Source: Limnephilus marmoratus
Lineage: Eukaryota; Arthropoda; Insecta; Trichoptera; Limnephilidae
Assembly: GCA_917880885.1 (NCBI GenBank)
Contig: OU862933.1
Span: 12,739,679 to 12,803,678 of the forward strand
Reading direction: 5' to 3'
Length of the DNA: 64,000 bases
The translations under genes were made by a program, and so were the position numbers. Position 1 is the stretch's first letter, and each line of letters starts with the position of its first letter. Positions 10,475 to 21,200 of the stretch are shown here, piece after piece. The notes under the pieces are model-generated. The model saw only the letters and a list, made by a program, of their open reading frames with translations, searched no databases and was not told where the DNA came from.

Positions 10475-12664
10475 ACGCCCATTGGGCTTTTACATACATT
10501 GTTATAAGTATTATTACATTAACTATATGGCATATAAAAGTTTAAGTACATATATGAATAAAATAATTATTATATGTGTAGTACCTACATAAATGTTTTA
10601 CAAATAATATAGAATACCATTATGGAGAACAGTTTCTTTTTTTTTGTACTTACAAACAAAAATAACGGGATTGAAATTAATCAGCATTAGTAGGGACTTA
10701 AGCATAATCGAAATATAAATTAAATTACAATATTAATTTGTAAAGTTACATATATATATTAAAGTTAAAAAGTCTAAAAGAAAATAGTGAAATAGATAGA
10801 AGCTAAAAAGGGTTTTTCACTATGGAATGGTGAAGTCATACATTTCAGCAAAGTGTTTATGTAGATTTCGTTTAAGCACTGCTACGGAATCTCTAAATAT
10901 ATCAACGACATTACCAAATTTATTACCAAAATTTTGTATTCGATTTAGGGATATGTGCGCTTGATAATTTGTTTTGAAATTGTCACAGAAAAACGTGGAA
11001 TTTTGTCTCGTATTTTTGGAAGGTACAAATAATTTTATTGTGGCCAGAATTTCAGGGCTGTCGATTCTATAATTAATAATTTTATTTAGTAGAACAAGGT
11101 CGGAGATAATTCGCCTATCTGACAGCGTAATCAAATTTAGTTGGTGCATCAGCTGGATATAATTTATATTTTGGATTGGAATATTTAGTTTAAAGTTAAT
11201 AAATCGTAGAAATTTGTGTTGTACCCTTTCAATATTGTTGGAATGTATTTTATAAAATCAATCAAGTTATCAATTTATTCATCTTCTGGTGTCCTCTCCT
11301 GTATGAGTTTGGCTATCATCAAGGTATTCTTCACCCTGCGGGTGTCCGGAACACGTATTTCCAATCCCTAACGCGGTTGAGTCACTCTAGCGACTGAGCC
11401 GCGTTAGGGATTGGAAGGCGTAAATCGCCTTACAAACACTACCGCATTTCAGTCGCGCTAGTGACTGAACCGCGTTAGGGATTGTTATGCATAAATCACC
11501 TTACAAAAGCTATACCGATTCAGTCACCTACGCGCTTCGTTGCTCTATCAGTTTCTGTGAGGGCGACGACCGTAATTATAGAGAGGTTAGCAGAGAGGAT
11601 GGACAGCGTTTTTTAGTTAGCTTTTTTTTACATTGAAAATTTATTTTAAGTTAAAAAAAAACGCGGGTTTTTTTTAACTGAGGGTGACGACCGTAATTAT
11701 AGAAGGGTAAGGGTAAGCAGAGCTGCGTTTTTTTTTACTTAATTTTTTTTTTTTACATAGAAAATTTATATATATTTTTTTTTAAATATATAGGGTAAGC
11801 AGAGAGGATGGACCGCGTTCATTTTATGCTTAATTTTTTTTTTACATAGAAAATTAAGTAAAAAAGGAACGCGGTCCATCCTCTTTGCTTACCCTTCTAT
11901 AATTACGGTCGTCACCCTCAGTTAAAAAAAACCCGCTTTTTTTTAACTTAAAATAAATTTTCAATGTAAAAAAAATGCTAACTAAAAAAACGCTGTCCAT
12001 CCTCTCTGCTAACCTCTCTATAATTACGGTCGTCGCCCTCACAGAAACTGATAAAGCAACGAAGCGCGTAGGTGACTGAATCGGTATAGCTTTTGTAAGG
12101 TGATTTATGCATAACAATCCCTAACGCGGTTCAGTCACTAGCGCGACTGAAATGCGGTAGTGTTTGTAAGGCGATTTACGCCTTCCAATCCCTAACGCGG
12201 CTCAGTCGCTAGAGTGACTCAACCGCGTTAGGGATTGGAAATACGCGTCCGGAACAACTCTACGGAACTGCACTCATATCGGTCACGTATTGCTCCCCTA
12301 TAAACATCACATCATGTGCAGTCGTAAAGAGTTATGTGTTCTAATAATGTTTTAATATATGATAATATTGATATTGAAAAATCTGACAGTAATGTATGTA
12401 TATAAATGTTACAAACCTTTTTCCAACTTTAATGATGATTATGGCACAAACGAAAATACCACAGATAAAATGCAAAGAATCTATTAAACCCATGATCAAA
12501 AAAACCGTCGACAATCCCATGCATGAACCAAGCCATCTTTTCTGATCAACACTTTAATTTTTTTTTATGGCCAAACCAAAACACGTCAAGAAGTAAAGTA
12601 ATACCATGAACACAACATCGTTGCAGTTTATTGTAAAATGGTAAACTGATTGTATGAATGACAT
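5618..12664 (-). CDS. MBOAT7: MBOAT7-like lysophospholipid acyltransferase, copy A (exon 1 carries a stop codon)
   Basis: This is a seven-exon gene, exons (minus strand order) 12664-12417, 9382-9093, 7548-7400, 7141-6930, 6840-6658, 6335-6200 and 5839-5618. All introns are GT-AG and phases join exactly, giving 1440 nt (480 codons with the stop). The family comprises multi-pass ER membrane enzymes that transfer an acyl chain to a lysophospholipid; MBOAT7/LPIAT1 prefers lysophosphatidylinositol. Family marks seen are GPYIRYRTYDDY in exon 3, the conserved Asn in AWNKTGQYF in exon 5 and the catalytic His in SALWHG in exon 6. The first exon matches copy B in length and sequence but has an in-frame TAA at 12554-12556 (codon 37), between the first and second hydrophobic segments. 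The rest is open, so loss of function would be recent; a downstream start or a sequencing error is also possible. The PI specificity is inferred from family resemblance only. Confidence 0.85.
6200..6335 (-). CDS. MBOAT7: MBOAT7 copy A exon 6 (catalytic His)
   Basis: The acceptor ttccag precedes G-GCA and the donor is TGG before GTAAGC. It encodes LMISALWHGIDSGYFIGLG and MPLYMPAETVFRKQ. The His in ALWHG is the conserved MBOAT catalytic residue and is intact despite the stop in exon 1. Confidence 0.9.
6658..6840 (-). CDS. MBOAT7: MBOAT7 copy A exon 5 (conserved Asn)
   Basis: The exon is 183 nt, with acceptor tttcag before G-ACT and the exon ending TTG-AG before GTACAT. It encodes YDFKTLHSVDIMVAQFSPW followed by AWNKTGQYFMGMYVFKVLP. 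The Asn in WNKT corresponds to the conserved MBOAT active-site Asn. Confidence 0.9.
6930..7141 (-). CDS. MBOAT7: MBOAT7 copy A exon 4
   Basis: The exon is 212 nt, identical in length to copy B exon 4. The acceptor cttccag precedes TAC and the exon ends AAG-AT before GTAAGT. It encodes MLYKTMYIFITFENVHFWMY and then EAIASSVGLGAYP and KSGHGPTKNYTELRK. The hydrophobic start and the ASSVGLGAYP block are shared with copy B. Confidence 0.88.
7400..7548 (-). CDS. MBOAT7: MBOAT7 copy A exon 3 (GP-x-x-RYRTY signature)
   Basis: The exon is 149 nt, the same length as copy B exon 3. The acceptor tttttatag precedes GT-CCA and the donor is CAG before GTAAAA. It encodes GPYIRYRTYDDYLYLPFARA, then KQMALSLGYGSIYLAIESTW. 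The GP-x-x-RYRTY block is typical of MBOAT7. There is no ATG near its start, so it is easy to miss as an open frame. Confidence 0.87.
7654..8525 (+). mobile_element. mariner element, internally deleted
   Basis: Ends about 60 bp long are inverted copies (outer CGAAGGCTGTCCGTAAA and CGAGGGCTATCCGTAAAA when read inward), flanked by TA. It lies in intron 3 of MBOAT7 copy A. Confidence 0.8.
7960..8340 (+). pseudogene. mariner transposase fragment, frameshifted
   Basis: Reads RRVTVRELCDMIPDVSKTTI, LGYHKFCPRWVPK, then after a one-base deletion near 8139, MLTEDHEQQRVEAAREFF and DKTWIYFTTPKTKKQSQWHH. This is the N-terminal helix-turn-helix through the first catalytic Asp of a mariner transposase. The remainder is deleted, so it cannot make active enzyme. 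Confidence 0.75.
8575..8728. repeat. short inverted repeat in intron
   Basis: CAACACCTCTTCGAAAAGT near 8587 and its near-complement TTTTCGAAGGAGGTGTTG near 8692-8710 could form a hairpin of about 20 bp. It may be a small MITE; no target duplication was identified. Confidence 0.4.
9093..9382 (-). CDS. MBOAT7: MBOAT7 copy A exon 2
   Basis: The acceptor ttgaag precedes G-AGA-TGT and the exon ends TTA-G before GTAATA. It encodes CHLAALVFMLSYLTVYRILV, a loop rich in Lys, Asn and Asp, then ILHYAFSFLGMHLG. This aligns along its length with copy B exon 2 and with the matching region of animal MBOAT7. The exon is fully open. Confidence 0.85.
9940..10145. mobile_element. foldback repeat with hammerhead-like core
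   Basis: Two arms of about 90 bp are nearly perfect inverted copies around a short spacer (10040-10050). The plus-strand right arm reads CTGATGA, TGGACACTGTAACGCTGTCC, GAAACG. Shorter copies are at 37045-37215, 48515-48650 and 49410-49490. The adjoining phrase GATTTTCACGGCC/GGCCGTGAAAATC is shared by the first three. Confidence 0.7.
10446..11248 (-). pseudogene. Jockey-like LINE RT C-terminus with (AAAT)n tail
   Basis: The minus strand reads NNIERVQHKFLRFINFK, DRRIISDLVLLNKIINYRID and a tail section to 10820; the (TTTA)n run at 10446-10471 is the 3' tail. It is a 5'-truncated copy in MBOAT7-A intron 1, related to the copy at 33240-34037. Confidence 0.7.
11354..12246. mobile_element. large foldback palindrome (approximately 890 bp)
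   Basis: The outer arms are near-exact inverted copies from CGTATTTCCAATCCC on the left to GGGATTGGAAATACG on the right, meeting near 11840. CCTAACGCGG/CCGCGTTAGG occurs repeatedly as a nested sub-palindrome in each arm. Direct repeats GTCCGGAACA (11344-11353 and 12247-12256) look like a 10-bp target duplication. No open frame is plausible as a transposase. MULE-like or foldback class is only a guess. Confidence 0.75.
12417..12664 (-). CDS. MBOAT7: MBOAT7 copy A exon 1 (with in-frame TAA)
   Basis: Starts at the ATG at 12664-12662 (MSFIQSVYHF), aligned with the copy B start MSLIKSVFDK. It encodes the first hydrophobic segment (FMVLLYFLTCFGLAI) and then a nine-A run followed by TAA at 12556-12554. 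After the stop the same frame continues with RWLGSCMGLSTVFLIMG, closely matching copy B, and ends AAA-AG before GTTTGT (phase 2). Removing one or two A residues does not restore the frame, so the stop is not explained by a simple homopolymer-length error. Confidence 0.75.
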
Positions 12665-13205
12665 TATAGATATTTTCGCACTGCCTTGTGATGAGAATAA
12701 TGTTTATTCTTCTAGTCATTCACAATAAACCACGAATAAAAAAACGTGTTTCCTTTTCGAACTTCTAAAAATATCTGCCAACATCATCAGACTAAAAATC
12801 ACGAATTATTTACGAAACACTCGGGCACTCAACGGCGTAGGTACACTCTTTAATTTCGACAAATTGTTTTAGGTAAATTGTACAATCTGCGGAAAATATT
12901 TTAAAGACAATAACGACCAGGGAGAAGTTATTAAACCATCAGTTTACGATAAGACAATATTGCAATTATGGTTTCGGAATGTTATTTTGTTTTTGTTTAC
13001 GGCAACTTCTGAAGTTTAATCCAGAGGTACGCAATCCAAAACCGAACAGAGCATGATATCATTTTAAGATTCTGCAGATCCTGCGATGGGCTACGATGTA
13101 GAAAGAATGCCAGGTGAAACGACGCAGAAAATAATGACCAAGTGGATGCCCTAGCGGAAGCGAGTCAGAGACAGACCGAGGGGGAGCTGGATAAACTGCG
13201 GGTAA
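12665..13205. promoter_or_regulatory. upstream region of MBOAT7 copy A
   Basis: Contains the expected 5' leader and promoter, but no TATA box or motif I can assign. At 12849-12869 a minus-strand stretch (TTGTCGAAATTAAAG) matches the sequence just before the copy B ATG, but here it lies about 190 bp from the ATG, which points to an insertion or an altered leader. Confidence 0.35.
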
Positions 13206-13358
13206 GGGAACGTACCCATACTACGTGACCAACTTTTTGCAATTTTTAACCCCCCCCCCGGTGACCAAAAACCTATGGCCGCCGCCGCTCATTTGTACCA
13301 AGCGTGACATTTTGAAGACCCCCCCCCCGAACAGGTCACGTAGTATGGGTACGTTCCC
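13206..13358. mobile_element. 153-bp MITE with TAA target duplication
   Basis: Perfect inverted ends GGGAACGTACCCATACTACG and its complement, extending to GTGACC, are flanked by TAA (13203-13205, 13359-13361). The interior is C-rich. PIF/Harbinger-like by target size. Confidence 0.8.
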
Positions 13359-13361
13359 TAA

Positions 13362-15023
13362 GATGATTGAAATTGGACGGGAAGGTCTGAGAACGAATGG
13401 CGAGGGGCCGAAGACTTTGGAAAAAAATGGGGAGGAGGCCAAATCCCACCTAGGTGATGATTATGACGTAAGCTATAGATAAGCCAGCTTATTATTGTCT
13501 TATGTTTTGGACTCCAAACTGGAAACCAGGACGTTGCTTGTAAATTATGGCAAATATGGGCTCTCTTCCAAAAGCTTTTCGGACCCCTGCAAGATCGCAT
13601 TACAAAAGCTGTTTTGAGGCAAACTGGTAAATTTGAATAACAACTTGACCTTGCATCGTTGCGTCTTTATTTCTGGTGGTCTACAATAATGATGTAACAC
13701 ATAAATGGTAATGGTTTTATTTGACATTTCCACCTCAGACCAAAAAACCGGTTTATGAACACGTGGAAGATCATTCTAAAACTTGATTATAATTTATTTT
13801 ATTTGACGTTAAACTGATCAAAAGAAGATAAGTAGGTACATAAGATTATGGTGCTTTTCTAGATTATGGTGGTCTATAATAATGGACTAACAAACAAAAA
13901 GTTAGCTCTATGAATAATAGATTTAAAAAAATATTTATTATTAAATTTAATAGATATGATGAATATTCAATTTACCAGGATGGCAAAAGTTTAATAAAGG
14001 TAGATTTTATTTAAAATGCTGGTAACTCAAATAAGCAGTCCTCACAACTCTCGATTTACATATGTACCTACCTATACCTATACCTCTTGGCAAAGGCGAG
14101 TCAAAGCAAGGCAAGCCGAGGTAAGGCAAGACAAAGGAGACGAGGCAAGGAGAACGAAAACAAAGGAAGACGTAAAATGGTGAGGCAAGACCAGAAAAGG
14201 CCATGCACCTCGAAACAATATAAAACACTTTTACAGCACATAAAACCAAGATTAAAGAAGAACACAAGAATGGGCGTATTTCGTGATACCAAAGTCTGAC
14301 CATTCCTTGCTTCGATTTCACACGCATGACTGTGCTTCATCATCATTATGATTTTTTTCACTTGATAGTGATAATACATATGATATCAGGCAAGTGAAAT
14401 AGAGACAGATCACATGCTGAATGGGCTAGAACCAAAACCTAAAAAGGTACTAAGTCATTGGCGATATTGGATTCCACTCTCCACTTATTCAACTCCATTC
14501 AGGCATTTATAATGTGACCTGAAAGCTTACTGCTAAAAGCAGCACGTCGTATGATGATTTTTTTAAGTATGGCGTGAGTTTTATTTGTAATAAAACTTCT
14601 TACGTGGTAAAATCATAATTCGAATGTAATAACAACTAATGAGTCTTGATGCAAGCATGGGCAACCCTTCAAGAGTATATTGTTTATTCTTCAGAGCTCT
14701 TAATTTATGTAGACATGAACGTTACATGTTATTACAAGTAATAAGGAAATTTTACATAGTGTACCTCCAACATATGTAATGGTCCTTAATCTTAATTAAT
14801 TAATGTAGGTATGAGTAATAATTGCGAAAGGAAGAATGTGAAAATGAAGATGCAGAGAAATTTAAAAATCGAGCAATATAGTATGCTCACGAATTGTGTT
14901 GATTTGACTTTATTTTAGTTTATTTATTATTATTTTGAGGAATTTTATTATATCAAGTATTTCTGTAACCACATTCTTTAAAAAAGTAGGAAAGATTCTT
15001 ATCATTAACTCTGAAAATCATTA
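13362..15023. other. spacer between the MBOAT7 copies, nothing recognised
   Basis: AT-rich sequence with a purine-rich, GGCAAGG-repetitive stretch at 14085-14170. No gene or bounded element was recognised. Confidence 0.45.
14918..14935 (-). terminator. candidate polyadenylation signals, MBOAT7 copy B
   Basis: Overlapping AATAAA hexamers on the minus strand about 90 to 105 bases beyond the stop. Position is plausible, but the region is AT-rich. Confidence 0.35.
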
Positions 15024-15266
15024 CTATCCGTTGGCTTTTGTTTTATCCAACTGATGGTATACCATATTTTTCCGTGAATTATTGCAGTAGGTTTTGAGAA
15101 TCCAGGCGACAAGGTGAAGAGAGACGATCAGCAGAAAAGGGGAGTACCGCAAGGCCGCCAAACAAGCCCTGACTTTCTGGTCGTCAATGAGCATGTTCAT
15201 CAACATACAAAAGCCTGTAATGTACGTCCTCACCGTCCAGTTGAAGGAAGCCCAAACTTTTGCTTT
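15024..15266 (-). CDS. MBOAT7: MBOAT7 copy B exon 7 (C-terminus)
   Basis: The acceptor attctag precedes AAA and the stop is TAG at 15026-15024. It encodes KAKVWASFNWTVRTYITGF, DDQKVRACLAALRYSPFLL and a polar tail ending LDKTKANG. Confidence 0.9.
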   Translation of the reverse strand, partial: KAKVWASFNWTVRTYITGFCMLMNMLIDDQKVRACLAALRYSPFLLIVSLHLVAWILKTYCNNSRKNMVYHQLDKTKANG

Positions 15267-18200
15267 CTAGAATAAGAACAAATCATTTAGGTTACTGCGT
15301 TTCACAGAAATTCAAATGAAGATCAAGTTATTTATTGTCCATCATATAATAAAACACTCTTGTATACATGCTTATATCAATTCAAAATCTAGTGTGTCGG
15401 TCAATTGATGTTCGGAAAATGTGTTTTCGAAAAATTAAGTTCGAAAAATTGCAATTCGGTCAATTAACTTAGACCCATTGCAGCGACCCTGGCTACAGAT
15501 TTACATATTTGGGACTTATGCAGAGTTTTTTTTAATCAGATGAAGACAGTAATTTTCCATATATTTTGAACGTCTGACGTGTAATATTTCATCAAGAAGT
15601 TTCCAAATTTTGCTTTCCGATATGGGAAGAGGGAATGGGATTCTGGGAGAAAAGGGAATATCGGGAGAATGAAACATAAGATTTGTATAATAAACAATAT
15701 CAGACCGCGCGTGCCTCCTCTATAGACACCTTCTTTGATTTGTTTAAAATATATACGTCATCTACTGGATGGTTATCCAACCTCTATAACCACCGCCATC
15801 TTTGAGTTTATCGCGAAGAGACAGAAAGATGCCGCGGAGGACTTTAATTTGTAATACGTAGAGATGGTGTGAAAGATTATAATAATGTGCATGAAATGCT
15901 TGGGGTAACTGAATAAGGATTAATACTGTATCCGTCTAAATAACTTTTCAATTACCGCAATGTACGTGATAATTTTTTTAGAAGATAGAATGGGTATAGT
16001 AAGCTATACGTAAAAGATAGATATATGCCTTCGCGGACTTTTTTGTAGATCTATAAAAGAGGAATATCCCACCATGCATTGTTTTGTTATATCCAAAAAG
16101 GATTAGGCAGCGTTTTCGATGAAAGCTACCAGGCGGCTTGACTTTTTACTTCACTTCTAACAATTATCGTTATGTTTCAACCAATTTACACAAATCCTTG
16201 ACAAATTACATACCTAAACCTTCCTCACGAAATCTATTGGTGAAAACCGCATGAAAATACGTTCGGTTGCTTTCGAGTTTATCGCGAACAGACAGACAGA
16301 CGACGCGGGGGACTTTAATTTATAATATGTAGAGAAGATAGAGATATATAAACAAATTGTAGGTATTTACCCAACCCTTCATTTTTTCATATTGTTCCTT
16401 GAACACCGCCTCAGCGGGCATATAGACCGGGGTCAGACACACCATAAAGTAGCTCATGTCAACTCCATGCCACAAGGCATTCATCAGAAAAAGTACGAAG
16501 ATTCTGCAATTAAAAGAAGAAAAAAGTGCAAGAAATTTAATTTTAGCATTACGCAAATAAATGTTTCCGTATTAGAATTATATAAGTACATATCTCCTTC
16601 TCCTTCTCCTTCTCCTAAATTGCTGTAAAATGCAGGAAAACTTGTATATGTTAAATACTAAAATTTAACAAAATGCTGATGAAACTTTGTCGAACCCGGA
16701 TGTTAAACTTGTACACCAATAAAATTTGAAATGCTATTCTATCAATTAAATTAACGTCTAAGTTACCTTATAGTCTTATTCCAGTTGCCGGGCAGAATCT
16801 TGTAGAGATACATACCCATGAAATATTGGACATTCTTGTTATACGCTCTGTACGTCTCAGGAAACCAAAGGGAAAAATGAACCACCATGATGTCCACTGA
16901 ATTAAGGGTTTTGAAGTCATAAGTGGCTGTATTTGCCTTCTCATAGGTTCTAGAAACACTTGAAATTTTAGGTTAAAACAAAAAAGAGCTTTTCAAGCAA
17001 AAAATCTAACACTTTAATGAGCGTTTCTTTTAGTGGCCTCTCTTGTCAGTTTTCCATTTTATCTGGGTCCAACCCAATGAGCTTACCGCTCTGCCACGAG
17101 GACCCTGGAGGATGTGTAACCATCAGAGATTCTAATAAACGAAACCATATCAAGAATAATCTGTAAATCAGCATGACATCTAACTTATTATGTAAGTTTT
17201 CCATACTTGTGTTTTAGTGCTGTATAGTTCTTTGTCGGTCCATGAGCTGGCTTGTTCTCTCCTTCCACTGGGTATGCTCCAAGGCCCACAGATGAGGCCA
17301 TGGCTTCTGCTATACAGAAACTAGAAAATATCCAAAACAGGAAGCTCTCGAACACGATGAAAATATACATAGTCTGGTACAGCATGCTTCTGTCACTGAA
17401 GTCTTGAGAAATTACGTACTGAAAGTGAAACAGAAAAAATATAAGGGTTTGGTGGTATCATCACTTGACTTCCACCGACCGTGCTGTAGATTACTGTCAG
17501 GGTCAGGCTAAGTACCAGATTTCTGACAAATGAGCTGAAGAACCTAATGTTTATGGGATCATATTATCCTAAAGCAAAGATGACCAACCATACTTTTGAT
17601 GGGGCCAATATTTCCCTCCGAGAATATTAGCCGGCCACAAGTGTGTTGGTCGAAAATTTTCTATTGTGTGGGGAATAAAAACTAATACAAACCATTACGG
17701 AACCATACTGGGATTGGGCAAGTATTGCATCAAATATTTTCCCAGATTTCTTTTAATTTCAAAGAATACCTTCGTGAAAGCAAACTTGAAACATGAAGTT
17801 GAAACAAACTTGAAACGAAAGTCACCGACCAATAGCCAATAGAAAATATTGTGGGTGTTCCTCAAGAGTCGGTAGAGGGTCCAGTTTTATTATTATTTAC
17901 ATTAAAGCAAATAAATTTTAAAAACTTATTAAATCAGCGGTAATTGGCCTGGCACGCGTGGTACCTAATTTCGATTTGAAAGTACGAAAATTTTATATGG
18001 GAACATGCATTATTAAAACTTACATCTGCCGGCCAAGTACTCTCTATCATAAGATAAATGATCGCATACACCAAACAAAAAAACATCTGTTTGCAGGTGA
18101 AACCAATTCCAACTGCACGGGCGAATGGTAGATGCAAGTAGTCGTCATAGGTTCTGTATCTTATAGGTGGTCCTGTTGAAAACACTATTAAGTTAATATA

Positions 18201-21200
18201 AATTATCAAAATCTTTAGTGCTATTACATGAAAAAATTTACTGAAAGTCTTCTATTTGGAATCATTTTGTATACCTATAATATTATGCATTGTTTATATA
18301 CATTTCTATATCTATTTATTTGTAAAGAAATTTTGGAGGTTATGTGATTATAGTGTAAGTGTATAGATGGCAAAGCGAATAAGTAAGGCGATTCAATACT
18401 TACATGTTTATTAACACTATTTACAGACACATAAATCTCCAATTTAAAAATATGCAATAATAAAGTAATGTGAAGGGCGAACAAATATTAAAGACCAGCG
18501 ACTCCTGACCGAGAGTTAAAGCAGAATGAATCGTTAGTTTTTGATGCAAGCGAGGCCAGTTGCTTGAGGAAAGGTCTGCATCCAATTGGTGCCTGAGGGA
18601 CCAATCGGGTGGCCGGACGATGCAGATCAGTGTCCTTTTTTCGTCCTCCACAAAATATTCAAATTTTACCTAATATAAAATATAGTTTCATATGGAAAAA
18701 GGGGTTTCTCAAATTTTAGACGAAAATGGAGGGTGCCATGATCGTTTAAATGATTTTCAATGGAAAAATCAAGATGATTTATAGAAAAAAGTTTGTTACT
18801 CAAAAAACTCTACGGCTCAAGTGAACATTTCTCACATCAAAATCAAACAGTTTTGGGAAATTAGTAGTTATAATTTATAATTTTCCGAGGGAGACCTATG
18901 ACCTCTCCTACCAGACTTTCTACCCATTGCCATGCATCACAATTCCGTCACTCCTGGACACACTGACCCCCAGATTTGTAACCAAATTTTCCTATTTCTT
19001 CCCAGAACAAGATTTCCTCAAAAAGACCCTTCAAACCACATATCTTTCGCAAATATGAAATTGTCCTTGAGAAGAGATTATTTTCCACAGAAAACATTTT
19101 CATCAAAACAAAATTCTACTATCGGTGTTACTCGTTTCGCTAATAAAATAAAGATAGATGTAAAATTTAATAGAAAACTTGATTACCAGAAAGTGCTAAT
19201 TTATTAAAGGAAAACGGCAATAAATAATTTTTACGAAGGGTTTGGTAGTCACATTATGAAAACGCGGTCGCACCAAAATCTTTTTTTCTGCGCCTTGTTA
19301 TAAATAGTTTTTATTAAATTTCAATACTGTTTCGATAATTTTATTATTAACTTTTTATATATTTCCTCGCAAGTTTTAGTGCTTAATGGTTTTTTTAATC
19401 AAGTGTAGTGGTTTTTTTTTACCTGCAGTTATCCCTAGGAAAGAAAAGGTGTAGTGCAATATTTCGACAAACGTTGGATCAATAATTTCTAAAACATCGG
19501 AAACTTCTCTGCTGTTGCATTCCTTGTTCTTCGCTTTATTTGTGTTTGAATTATGAATCTCAAAGGCGACCCCCACCATTTTCATAAACAGCATCATGTG
19601 CGTGATGCTGATGAACCTTCGATAAGGATTATTATAGCTTTGCACGGAATATTTCTCGATAATTCGGTATGTCGTCAGATAGATGAACATGAAGAGCGTT
19701 GCCGCAATGTGGCACATCCTGAAAATTATTTTTAACATTATTGTTATTTGCATGAGTGAGTAGATTTCTTAATTTTCAATGAGATTTTTTTTCTATTCTT
19801 GGATAATACAAATAATAATATTGATATAGTAGAGTGTGTGTTTTTGCACACGGGCGCGGGCGGCGCGGCACCTTTCGCAGCGACCCTGGCTGCAGATTTA
19901 TATATTCGGGGCTTACGAAGAGTTTTTTAAATCAGATTTAGACAGTTAATTTTCGTCTTATTTTGAACGTCACGTATGCAAAATTTCATCAAGAAGTATC
20001 AAAATTTTGCTATACGGGATGGAATGGTTTTTCGAAATCTCATGTAAAGCAGTGACCTTCCTCTTGTTTTTAAGGTCAAGTTTGCAAGTTTCATCAGTAT
20101 CGGAATAAATCTGTAGATTTGTACAAAGAAAAAAGTCAGACCGACCGCGGGCCCGCGACAATACTTTTATTTTTATTTTTTTATTTATTTATTCATAAAA
20201 AGTCATTTATTACAACCATTTTTTTTTTAGATATAGGTAGACCAACAAAGCTGTCATAAGCCAGCTTGTCTGTAAGTACATGAGTAGGTAATATTTATTT
20301 AGAAGTACATTTAGAGTGTTAGGATACATTTCATTTAATTAAAGATATTTGTTAAATATTTTGCTTAATACAAAGAATTTAGGTATGCACATTAAGGTAT
20401 TCAAAGGTACATGGATTTTTTTTTACATTAACTCCACACAGGAGACCTTGAGGAAAATAATTTCCCTCGGGGCCTATGTCATCTGGGATGCTGTGTGGAG
20501 GGTCTTTTTGAGGAGAGGAAGGAATGAACATTAGTCTTAAAGAGACTCATGTTGTAGGAAGGAGGAAACACAGAGGCCGGCAAATCATACCACAGCCGAG
20601 CTGTTGAACACAAGAACGAGTCGAAGAAGCAACCTGTTCTCATGTGACAAATGTCAACCGTGTACAAATGTTGGGCACGCGTTTGGCGTGTTTCCCGACT
20701 ATGCACCTGTGCCGAAGGGATCAATGACGCTAATTCCTCGGAGCATCTTCCATTATAATACCGGTAGAACAAGGATAGCATTCCCACCCGCTCTAAGGAT
20801 TGCAATCCGTCTGTTAACCCGTCTGCTTGTTTAGGAACAAATACATCCCAAAACACGTAATTGCATTATACTTTCATAAGACCAAAAACAATAAATATAT
20901 ATGAAATATCATTCTTCCTCTCATGCAAACATATGTATTTTTTTCTTTTAACCAGGAAGAGAACAAAATAATGCTTCTTATTGTCTTTGAAATATGAAAG
21001 CTATCTTGCATAGATATTTTACAATCTCGATCCAAAGTGACGGTTTCAGATTTTTCGCGAAATACTGAGGCTACCGTATTGTGAGGTGCGAATATATTGG
21101 ACCAAGCAGACGGGGTGATGGGAGAATCTATCAAACGGACCGCCCGTTTCTGCACAGAGTCGAGGGTATTTTTCAGGTATTTCGGAGCTCCAGACCAGAG

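Noticed and set aside
16768..16959. 63-codon minus-strand open frame starting MFLEPMRRQ
   Set aside because: It lies in the wrong frame of MBOAT7 copy B exon 5; splice phase and homology select another frame.
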